Source of the DNA: Cognatishimia maritima
Lineage (GTDB): Bacteria > Pseudomonadota > Alphaproteobacteria > Rhodobacterales > Rhodobacteraceae
Assembly (NCBI RefSeq): GCF_900129685.1
Contig: NZ_FQWM01000001.1
Location: 248,001 to 312,000, forward strand
DNA length: 64,000 bases
Direction of reading: 5' to 3'
Of this stretch, positions 57,132 through 64,000 are shown one piece after another. Made by a program: the position numbers and the translations under genes. Every line of letters starts with the position of its first letter. Position 1 is the first letter of the stretch. The notes beneath the pieces are model-generated. The model was not told the origin of the DNA, ran no database searches, and was given only the letters and a program-made list of their open reading frames with translations.

Positions 57132-57670
57132 GTCAGGTGATCGCCCACCGACAGGTCTTTGGTGATCTCTGCCTGCACGCCCCGTTCAACGTGGGTTGAT
57201 AGCACGACATAGGTGTGCGTACTTCGCACGCCTGTTTTGTGATATAGCCGCCAGAGGAAACCTTCCATCGCTTGGGCGTTTTCAACACGAACCTTCAGGA
57301 TCAGTGCGCTATCCCCCGTGATGGTATGGATTTCCTCGACTTCGGGGAGTTCACCCAGATCAATGACCTCTTTGGTCTTGCCCCAACCTGCGGATTCGAC
57401 ATGGATAAAGGCAAGGAAGTTTTTCCCAATTGCGGCGCCGTTCAGTTGCGCCATGGTGCGCTGAATCGCGCCTGTTTGGCGCAACCGTTTGACTCGTTCG
57501 TGCACCGCAGGCGCCGAAAGCCCAACCTCTTTGCCCAAATCGGCATAACTGCGCGTGGCATCCTGCGCCATCGCGCCTAATATTTTTCGATCCATCACGT
57601 CCAACGGACGGTGTTTGGACGTGTTTTGCTGAATGCCATCTGTTTCTTGCTGGGACATTTGCTTTCTCAT
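57128..57670 (-). CDS. Lrp/AsnC family transcriptional regulator
   Basis: 180 residues (176 if the ATG at 57658 is used): an extended N terminus, a DNA-binding helix-turn-helix (about 25-75, DRKILGAMAQDATRSYADLGKEVGLS broken by family variation) and a RAM ligand-binding domain (about 90-165, with ITGDSALILKVRVE). It is divergent from an MFS transporter gene 55 bases away, so control of that transporter by an amino acid or related ligand is a fair guess. Confidence 0.9.
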   Translation of the reverse strand: MRKQMSQQETDGIQQNTSKHRPLDVMDRKILGAMAQDATRSYADLGKEVGLSAPAVHERVKRLRQTGAIQRTMAQLNGAAIGKNFLAFIHVESAGWGKTKEVIDLGELPEVEEIHTITGDSALILKVRVENAQAMEGFLWRLYHKTGVRSTHTYVVLSTHVERGVQAEITKDLSVGDHLT

Positions 57671-57725
57671 TGCCGAATATTCTGCTGCATAACTATATAC
57701 ACGCTAAACATTCTTCTGAAAATGC

Positions 57726-58889
57726 GTGAAACTCATGATCCTCCTTCTGATGGTCGCGGTCGGTCTGATCGGCGCGAACTCTTTGATCCTATCCCCTATC
57801 GCCAGCGAAGTGGCCGCTGGACTTGGCTTGGAAAATGCAGCTGACGTTATGACCGCGGCCGCAGCCTATGGCGCAGGCGTTTCGATCTCTGCTTTGCTGC
57901 TGGCCCCATTGGCAGATCGGATTGGCGCAGATATCGCGCTGAAGCATTCCCTGATCCTCATCGCTGCGGCTTTGGGCATTTCTGCAGCTGCGCCGAACAT
58001 GGACTTTTTGATCGCCTCGCAGGCGCTTGCGGGCGTCGGCGTTGGCCTCGCCTTGCCGTCAATCTACACGATGGCCGCTGTGATCTCCGTCCCAGGTCAA
58101 GAGGCGCGCACGATTGGGAAGGTATTGACGGGCTGGACGCTCGCCATGGTGGGCGGCGTGACCTTCAGTGCCTATATCGCTGAATTTTTTGGCTGGCGCA
58201 TGGTGTTTTCGATCCTCGCAATCGCGGTTTTCGCGGTCCTGACCTTTATGTACGCGGTGCAGATCCCTGCTGCGCCACGGTCGGAAAAAATCACCTCTCC
58301 AATCAGCGCAATGAAAGTGGCGGGACTTGGCGGCGCGCTGTTCTGCGTGGCGATGTTCGGGGCCGGTTTTTATGGCGTCTACAACTACCTTGGTGCCCAT
58401 ATCACCGACACCTTGGGTCGCAGTGTCTCTGACAGTGGGCAGTTCACGCTGCTCTATGGGTTGGGGTTTGGCTTGGCGATGTTCTTTGATCGCTATCTCG
58501 ACCGCGTTGGCCCGAAACGTGCCATGGCTGTCATCTTTGCCGCGCTCATCGTGCTCTTCGCGGTCGCCTATCAGATCGTACACTCCTACACACTTTTCGC
58601 GGCGCTGATGTTTATCTGGGGGATCATCAACCACTTTGGCTTGAACATGACGGTCAACCGTTTGAACCAATTGGACCCAAGCCAACGCGGTGCGATCATG
58701 GGGCTGAATTCTGCGGTGATGTACCTCTGCATCTTTGTAGCCACCATTGGATTCCGTCCACTGTTTGACACTTGGGGGCTGGGTGCCTGCATCATGGTAT
58801 CTGGAATTATGGCGATCTTGGGCTTGGGCGAAGCGCTTTATGCGCGCCGTATCGTAAAACGTACGTTTTTGACCAAAGAGTTGATTTAA
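57726..58889 (+). CDS. MFS transporter
   Basis: 387 residues with about 12 membrane helices; the MFS loop 2-3 motif appears as LADRIGADIALKHS (about 64-77). The substrate is not predictable; the family includes many small-molecule exporters. The start is a GTG at 57726, with an ATG three codons later possible. No good ribosome site is seen for either. Divergent from the Lrp regulator and convergent with scpB. Confidence 0.88.
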   Translation: MKLMILLLMVAVGLIGANSLILSPIASEVAAGLGLENAADVMTAAAAYGAGVSISALLLAPLADRIGADIALKHSLILIAAALGISAAAPNMDFLIASQALAGVGVGLALPSIYTMAAVISVPGQEARTIGKVLTGWTLAMVGGVTFSAYIAEFFGWRMVFSILAIAVFAVLTFMYAVQIPAAPRSEKITSPISAMKVAGLGGALFCVAMFGAGFYGVYNYLGAHITDTLGRSVSDSGQFTLLYGLGFGLAMFFDRYLDRVGPKRAMAVIFAALIVLFAVAYQIVHSYTLFAALMFIWGIINHFGLNMTVNRLNQLDPSQRGAIMGLNSAVMYLCIFVATIGFRPLFDTWGLGACIMVSGIMAILGLGEALYARRIVKRTFLTKELI

Positions 58890-58913
58890 CCGCATTTTAG
58901 CCGAGTTTCCTCG

Positions 58914-58933
58914 CCGATTTTTTGCAAAATCGG
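58914..58933. terminator. hairpin between MFS gene and scpB
   Basis: Perfect CCGATTTT-TTGC-AAAATCGG in the convergent gap; no T tract on either side, so any terminator role would be weak. Confidence 0.45.
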
Positions 58934-58960
58934 TGAAATTAGCGAAAGGTTAAAGCACGG

Positions 58961-59632
58961 TTAATCTTCGAATAACTCGCTTTGACCTTCGTTTGTCTCC
59001 TCTACCAGATCCTCGTCTTCTGGTGTTGTCGGCAAGGCTCCGGGTGGCAAGCGGTTGTCGAGCAATCCAGCCGCCCGCAGCTCTTTCAGCCCCGGCAGAT
59101 CGCGCGCACTTTCGAGGCCAAAGTGATCGAGGAAGTGTTGCGTCACCACAAACGTCACAGGCCGGCCTGGCGTCATTTTGCGGCGACCGAACCTGATCCA
59201 CTCCATATCAAGCAGTTGATCCACCGTACCGCGACTGACAGAGACGCCACGGATTTCTTCGATCTCTGCCCGCGTCACAGGTTGGTGGTAAGCAATGATC
59301 GCCAGCGTTTCGATTGCAGCCCGCGACAGCTTGCGCGTCTCAACCTGTTCTTTTTGCATCAAAAACCCAAGGTCAGGCGCGGTTCGGATGGCATAGGCAT
59401 CGCCGACTTTCACCACGCGCACGCCGCGACCTTCGTAGCGTTTGCGCAGGTGCACCAATGCTTCTGCTGCATCGGCCCCATGCGGCATCCTGTCATTTAA
59501 TTCGCGCACGGTCACCGGCTCTGCACTGGCAAATAAGATCGCTTCGACCATGCGTTCCTGCTCCCCCATCGGGGGCGCCTCGAACAGGCTTTTCTCCTCT
59601 GGCGCAGCGGTCTGCTCCGTCTCGTCAGTCAT
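58961..59632 (-). CDS. scpB: segregation and condensation protein B
   Basis: 223 residues from the ATG at 59632 (overlap of 8 nt with scpA). Tandem winged helices: EAILFASAEPVTV (about 30), then RKLSRAAIETLAIIAYHQPVTRAEIEEIRGVSV split by normal variation (about 103-130). An acidic tail follows. With ScpA and SMC it forms the condensin that segregates replicated chromosomes. Confidence 0.95.
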   Translation of the reverse strand: MTDETEQTAAPEEKSLFEAPPMGEQERMVEAILFASAEPVTVRELNDRMPHGADAAEALVHLRKRYEGRGVRVVKVGDAYAIRTAPDLGFLMQKEQVETRKLSRAAIETLAIIAYHQPVTRAEIEEIRGVSVSRGTVDQLLDMEWIRFGRRKMTPGRPVTFVVTQHFLDHFGLESARDLPGLKELRAAGLLDNRLPPGALPTTPEDEDLVEETNEGQSELFED

Positions 59633-60422
59633 GGTCTGCCTCTTTCTGGCGGAGTTCGATGCGGCCAAAGGTGCCATCTTGGCGCAAGTTCACCTTGCCT
59701 TCTTTGGCGAGTTGAAGGGCCGCTGCAAAGGTCGACGCTGTCGCCGAACGGCGTTTTTTGGGGTCACTTTCCCACCCTTCCGGCAAGTAGCTGGTCAAAT
59801 CGGTCCACTGCCCCGCAAAACCTATCAGCCCGCGCATACGATCCAGCGCTTCTTCCATCGTAAAGACGGAATCCCGATCCATCACAAAGGGGCGGAATTC
59901 ATCCTTGGTGCGCAGCCGCGCGTAGCCCTGCATCAGATCGAGCAAAGTTGCTGAATAGGTTACAATCCGTGTCTTGGTGACATCTTCGGGAATACCACGC
60001 GCAAAGAAATCACGCCCCATTCGGTCGCGGGCCATCAGCCGCGCCGCTGCCGTGCGCATGGCTTGCAGCCGCTCCAATTGAAACGCCAGATGCGCGGCCA
60101 GTTCTTCGCCGCTTGGCCCTTCTTCTTCGGGGTCAGGTGGCAGCAATAGCCGGGATTTCAGGAAGGCGAGCCAGGCCGCCATCACCAGATAATCGGCAGC
60201 CAGTTCGATGCGCAACTGTTTGGCTTTTTCAACAAAGGCCAGATACTGCCGCGCCAATTGCAGGATCGAAATCTTGCGCAGATCGACTTTTTGCGTGCGC
60301 GACAGCGTCAGAAGCAAATCCAACGGGCCTTCAAAACCATCGACATCAACGATCAGCGCCTCAGCGGCCAGCCGGTCCTGAACCGCCTCTCGCTTTGCCT
60401 TTTCGATGAAGTCGTCGGTCAT
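59625..60422 (-). CDS. scpA: segregation and condensation protein A
   Basis: A 265-residue kleisin: N-terminal DGFEGPLDLLLTLSRTQKVDL (SMC-binding, starts near 28) and a C-terminal winged helix. It bridges SMC heads and recruits ScpB. Three bases after nagZ and overlapping scpB; the two are always paired. Confidence 0.95.
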   Translation of the reverse strand: MTDDFIEKAKREAVQDRLAAEALIVDVDGFEGPLDLLLTLSRTQKVDLRKISILQLARQYLAFVEKAKQLRIELAADYLVMAAWLAFLKSRLLLPPDPEEEGPSGEELAAHLAFQLERLQAMRTAAARLMARDRMGRDFFARGIPEDVTKTRIVTYSATLLDLMQGYARLRTKDEFRPFVMDRDSVFTMEEALDRMRGLIGFAGQWTDLTSYLPEGWESDPKKRRSATASTFAAALQLAKEGKVNLRQDGTFGRIELRQKEADHD

Positions 60423-60425
60423 ACG

Positions 60426-61430
60426 TTACCCGTTTAGTTGGCTTTCAAGCTCTGCCCTGAGGGCGTCAATGTCAACCGGCTGCGGGGTCTGTCGCGCTGC
60501 CAATGCACGCTCTGCCCGGTTCTGCGCGGCCTCGGTCATTATGCCACTTGCCGCCACCACATCCTGCATCTCAGCAAAGTCACCATTGCAATGCAAGACC
60601 ACGTCACAACCTGCGGCAATGGAGGCCGCGCTGCGGTCTGCGACAGCCCCGCTTAGGGCTTCCATCGAGATATCGTCGGTCATAATAAGCCCATCGAATC
60701 CAATGTCGTCGCGGATCAAAGTCATCATGGTTTCGGAAATGGTCGCAGGCAACGGGTCCAGTGCTTCATACACAAGATGCGCAGTCATGCCCAAGGTCAG
60801 GTCATTTAATGCTTTGAAGGGCGCAAAATCGGTTTCAAGGTCTTCTCGCGACGCAGAAACCGTCGGCAAATCAAGATGGCTGTCGACCTGCGCCCGCCCA
60901 TGGCCCGGAATGTGTTTGAGGACGGGCAGCACGCCACCATCAAGCAACCCGTCTGCAACAGCACGGCCAAAGGCGGCAACGCTCTGCGCATCAAACCCGT
61001 AGCAACGGTTCTTTAAAAACGGGTGCGTGCTATCAGTCGCGACATCAACAAGCGGCGCGCAGTTGCTGTCGATGCCAAGGCCGCGCAACTCATGGGCCTG
61101 TATGCGCGACCGCAGATACATGGACCGCGCTGCGCTTGCGCCAGCCTTCGTAATTTGATCAAGCGGCGGCACCCAGTCTTGCGCCAAAGGCGGGCGTAAC
61201 CGCTGAACACGGCCCCCCTCCTGATCAATCAGGATCGGCGCGTCATGACCGACGGCCGTCCGCAATTCAACGCAAAGCGCCCGGATTTGATCGGCGGTGT
61301 CAATATTGCGGCTAAACAGGATAAAGCCAAACGGACGCGCCTCTGCGAAAAACTGCACTTCGTCCGGTGTCAAAGACAGCCCTGCGCACCCAAGGATCGT
61401 CGCGCCAAAGCGCCCTGCAGGATTGCTCAA
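60426..61430 (-). CDS. nagZ: beta-N-acetylhexosaminidase NagZ
   Basis: 334 residues from a TTG at 61430 that overlaps the SPOR gene stop (TTGA); the longer frame would run into the SPOR gene. A family 3 glycosidase: LIDQEGGRVQRLRP substrate loop, KHIPGHGRAQVDSH catalytic acid/base loop and the nucleophile Asp in GLIMTDDISMEAL. It removes GlcNAc from muropeptides in cell-wall recycling, upstream of AnmK. Confidence 0.93.
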   Translation of the reverse strand: MSNPAGRFGATILGCAGLSLTPDEVQFFAEARPFGFILFSRNIDTADQIRALCVELRTAVGHDAPILIDQEGGRVQRLRPPLAQDWVPPLDQITKAGASAARSMYLRSRIQAHELRGLGIDSNCAPLVDVATDSTHPFLKNRCYGFDAQSVAAFGRAVADGLLDGGVLPVLKHIPGHGRAQVDSHLDLPTVSASREDLETDFAPFKALNDLTLGMTAHLVYEALDPLPATISETMMTLIRDDIGFDGLIMTDDISMEALSGAVADRSAASIAAGCDVVLHCNGDFAEMQDVVAASGIMTEAAQNRAERALAARQTPQPVDIDALRAELESQLNG

Positions 61431-62326
61431 CGGGTCACCACGGGAATGCAATCGGCGTTTTCGGCTTTCAATGCAGAACACAAACGCCGCGCGTCATTCA
61501 GATCGCTAAAGCCCATGGCGCGCAGACGGTAGAAGGTCCGCCCGCCACTTTCGGCCTTTTGGACAACGCGTTGTTTGTCGCCCAGATAGTCCCCAAATTT
61601 GACCTGCAGCTTGTCCCATTCAGACCGTGCGATATCTTCGCTTGCAAAAGCGCCAAGCTGCACCAAACGTGTACCGGTCGCGAGGCTTTCCGCCGCGACT
61701 TCAACGCTGGCAGGTTCGCTGGCATCTGCTGGTGTGGCCGTCGCTGCGCTGAGGGCCGCCGGGCGCAGTTTCGGACGAAGGGATGTCGACAATCCGCCAA
61801 GGTTTTTCTTGGGTTCTGGATGCACATCTGGGGCCGTTGCAGGCTCTGAATTCGGGGCGCTGGCGACGATCTGTTCAATCAACCCCGCCACATCGCCCGG
61901 CTCTATCGGCGCGGGTGCGGCAATGGTTTGGGCAGTCTCTTGTGGGCGCACCGCATTAGGGGCCGAGGCCGCGATGGCAGTCGCGGCTGGCGCGTCATTG
62001 TCTGTCAAACGTATGGGCGGCGGCGCAAGCACCAGGCGATCTGCCGGTGCAGCCGCTGTGCCTTTCGCGGCGACGCTGTTCACGGAAAGCCCCTGATGGG
62101 CCGCCCGCAATCCGCCGGGGTCCGCCGGTTGCTCCCGCATCGGGCCTTCGATGGCGCGCACTACGGGAATGCCGCTGACATCACGCACCAACAATTTGTA
62201 GCCCCAAACACCGGCCCCAACGACAAGTCCAAGCGAGACAATCGCCCCTGCCCAATTGGCCAAACTGCTGGTGATTTGCCGGGAATCTGTCTGCGGCGCA
62301 GACTCATTCATGGAAATTTGTGCCAT
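61427..62326 (-). CDS. SPOR domain protein
   Basis: 299 residues: a short cytoplasmic N terminus, one membrane helix (about 25-48), a long Pro/Ala-rich periplasmic linker and a C-terminal SPOR domain (about 225-297, LVQLGAFASEDIARSEWDKL and YRLRAMGFSD). SPOR domains bind denuded glycan strands at the division site. It precedes nagZ with a 4-nt overlap, and follows argS. Confidence 0.9.
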   Translation of the reverse strand: MAQISMNESAPQTDSRQITSSLANWAGAIVSLGLVVGAGVWGYKLLVRDVSGIPVVRAIEGPMREQPADPGGLRAAHQGLSVNSVAAKGTAAAPADRLVLAPPPIRLTDNDAPAATAIAASAPNAVRPQETAQTIAAPAPIEPGDVAGLIEQIVASAPNSEPATAPDVHPEPKKNLGGLSTSLRPKLRPAALSAATATPADASEPASVEVAAESLATGTRLVQLGAFASEDIARSEWDKLQVKFGDYLGDKQRVVQKAESGGRTFYRLRAMGFSDLNDARRLCSALKAENADCIPVVTR

Positions 62327-62433
62327 GCTCGCCTCTTGGGGATCGTCAGCGGCCTCGGGCCGAGTTGATCCAACTGTCCAGCGAGATTATCGCCGGGGTT
62401 TTTGCCATTGCCTCACCCCGGCGATCTATGTGC

Positions 62434-64000
62434 TTATCGCATCTCTTGTGCCGGAGTTACCCCCAAGATACCAAGTCCTGCGGAAATAACAATGGCGACG
62501 GCGCGCGCTAGGGCGATTTTCGCCTGTGTTGTTTGGGCGTTGTCTTCTTGTACGAACCGCAGTTCCGGCTTGTCTTTGCCGGTGTGGTAGAGGCTGTGCA
62601 ATTCGCTAGCGAGTTCATAGAGGTAGAAGGCCACCCGGTGCGGTTCGTTTGTGCGGCCCGCGATTTCAACCAGACGCGGCCATTCGGCCACCTTCTTGGC
62701 CACCGCGATCTCTGCGGCGTCAGACAAGAGCGTCAGGTCAGCACCTGCAATCGTCGCGTCGGACACGTCGATCCCAGCTTCACCCGCCTTCTTCACCGCA
62801 GAACACACCCGCGCATGGGCGTATTGCACGTAAAAGACTGGGTTGTCTTTGGATTGCTCTAGGACTTTGTCAAAGTCAAAATCCAGTGGCGCGTCGTTTT
62901 TGCGGGTCAGCATCACAAAGCGGGTCACATCAGAACCAACCTGATCCACCACATCGCGCAGGGTGACAAAGGTCCCTGCCCGCTTGGACATCTTGAATGG
63001 CTCTCCATTTTTGAAAAGCTTCACAAGCTGCGTCAGCTTGATGTCGATCGCTGTCTGGCCGTCGGACAGCGCTGAAACCGCCGCCTTCATCCGTTTTACA
63101 TAGCCGCCATGATCTGCCCCGAAGATGTCGATCAACAGGTCAAAACCACGTTGCACTTTGTCGTAGTGGTAAGCGATGTCCGGCGCGAAATAGGTCCAAG
63201 ACCCATCCGATTTCTTCACCGGGCGGTCGACATCATCGCCATGATCGGTCGAACGGAATAGGGTCTGCTCACGCGGCTCCCAATCTTCGGGCTTTTTGCC
63301 TTTTGGTGGCTCCAGCACGCCTTCATAGATCAGGCCCTTACTTTCCAAGGACTCCAAGGCGGCCTCGATCCGGCCCGTGCCGTAAAGTGACTTTTCGGAA
63401 TAGAACACATCCATTTCGATGTTCAGCTGTTTCAGGTCCGCACGAATAAGGTCCATCATCTTTTCGGTGGCATATTCGCGCACCTCTGCCAGCCAAACGC
63501 TTTCGTCTTGGCCAACATAGGCGTCACCGACTTTCTCTTTCAGCGCTTCCCCGACAGGGATCAGGTAGTCGCCCGGATAGGTGCCGTCTTCAAACGCGAC
63601 CTCTTGGCCGTGCGCTTCGAGGTAGCGCAGGTAGACAGACCGCGCGAGCACATCGACCTGCGCGCCGCCATCGTTGATGTAATACTCGCGTGTCACATCG
63701 TAGCCCGCAAAATCCAGCAGCGACGCCAGCGCATCGCCAAAGACCGCGCCACGTGTGTGGCCCACATGCAAAGGACCCGTCGGGTTGGCAGAGACATATT
63801 CAACGTTGACCCGCTTGCCTTCACCCATGTCAGAGCGGCCAAAATCCATCCCCTCGGTCAAAACCGCCTGAACCAGACCCTGCCACAGGTTTGCCGCCAG
63901 CCGAAGGTTCAAGAACCCAGGCCCGGCCACCTCGGCGGTGTCAATACGCGTGTCGTTCGCAAGCTTGCCTGCCAGCGCAACAGCAATATCGCGCGGCTTC
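62434..64000 (-). CDS. argS: arginyl-tRNA synthetase, 5' end outside the window
   Basis: The frame stays open to the right edge, so only the C-terminal 520 or so residues are visible. Class I marks: HVGHTRGAVFGDAL (HIGH motif), and the KMSKS-like KMSKRAG. The anticodon-binding DALR domain ends the protein. It charges tRNA-Arg. It is followed 107 bases downstream by the SPOR gene; the gap holds no feature. Confidence 0.97.
   Translation of the reverse strand, partial: KPRDIAVALAGKLANDTRIDTAEVAGPGFLNLRLAANLWQGLVQAVLTEGMDFGRSDMGEGKRVNVEYVSANPTGPLHVGHTRGAVFGDALASLLDFAGYDVTREYYINDGGAQVDVLARSVYLRYLEAHGQEVAFEDGTYPGDYLIPVGEALKEKVGDAYVGQDESVWLAEVREYATEKMMDLIRADLKQLNIEMDVFYSEKSLYGTGRIEAALESLESKGLIYEGVLEPPKGKKPEDWEPREQTLFRSTDHGDDVDRPVKKSDGSWTYFAPDIAYHYDKVQRGFDLLIDIFGADHGGYVKRMKAAVSALSDGQTAIDIKLTQLVKLFKNGEPFKMSKRAGTFVTLRDVVDQVGSDVTRFVMLTRKNDAPLDFDFDKVLEQSKDNPVFYVQYAHARVCSAVKKAGEAGIDVSDATIAGADLTLLSDAAEIAVAKKVAEWPRLVEIAGRTNEPHRVAFYLYELASELHSLYHTGKDKPELRFVQEDNAQTTQAKIALARAVAIVISAGLGILGVTPAQEMR

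Noticed and set aside
58950-58964. TTAA-N7-TTAA resembling a CtrA site
   Set aside because: It overlaps the scpB stop in a convergent gap, where promoter control is not expected; likely chance in an AT-rich gap.

Overview
The window is ordinary chromosomal DNA of an alphaproteobacterium of the Rhodobacteraceae (Roseobacter group). This rests on the gene set and its order: prfA-prmC-DUF4167, DUF177-rpmF-plsX-fabH-ihfA-MerR, lptF-lptG-lptD-surA-pdxA-rsmA, argS-SPOR-nagZ-scpA-scpB, class II DAHP synthase, OlsB, a Fur/Mur without CxxC motifs, and long-type PstA and PstC. GC content is moderate to high and even, genes are packed with many 1-8 nt overlaps, and I see no insertion sequence, prophage, CRISPR array or compositional island. 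I could not assign a genus.

Layout. 1-2600: the end of a RACo/RamA-type ASKHA protein, then a divergent pair of periplasmic haem proteins (a c-type cytochrome with an extra Cys4 tail, and a P460-family cytochrome), then tRNA-Gly(CCC). 2600-10000: the phosphate locus phoR-pstS-pstC-pstA-pstB-phoU-phoB, read leftward, with a three-unit Pho box before pstS. 10000-15530: gamma-carbonic anhydrase, gmk, YicC, a MopJ-like PAS protein, DAHP synthase and a GlxA-type regulator. 15540-23520: PQQ-type sugar dehydrogenase, a TfoX C-terminal-domain protein, rpiB, ndk, an ABC-F ATPase, MarC, a membrane aspartic protease, holC and pepA.

23600-31140 is an outer-membrane assembly operon, lptF-lptG-lptD-surA-pdxA, followed by rsmA; most junctions overlap by 4 nt. 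31180-36340 holds DUF4167, prmC, prfA, a small Cys-rich secreted protein, mazG and an orphan iron-binding protein. 36500-42600: nucleoside hydrolase, GNAT, SelO, a DEAD-box helicase, Fur/Mur and an orphan PAS histidine kinase. 42900-48500: eno with a LacI-type operator candidate, a MEKHLA PAS protein, a cupin, anmK, tyrS and an SDR. 48500-56000: Uup, OlsB, BamE, then the DUF177-rpmF-plsX-fabH-ihfA-merR block and tRNA-Pro(GGG). 56000-64000: two-domain dCTP deaminase, an Lrp-type regulator, an MFS carrier, scpB-scpA-nagZ-SPOR and the body of argS, which runs off the right edge.

The window is dominated by envelope biogenesis (LptDFG, SurA, BamE, OlsB, PlsX, FabH, NagZ, AnmK), translation (PrfA, PrmC, RsmA, TyrS, ArgS, L32, two ABC-F proteins) and phosphate sensing. 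I found no obvious new multi-gene system such as a defence island or secondary-metabolite cluster. The observations most worth a second look are a tandem-hairpin intergenic repeat present twice, the operator-like palindrome in front of eno, the fused cytochrome beside the P460 protein, a PhoR with no membrane segment, and a few small uncharacterised genes.
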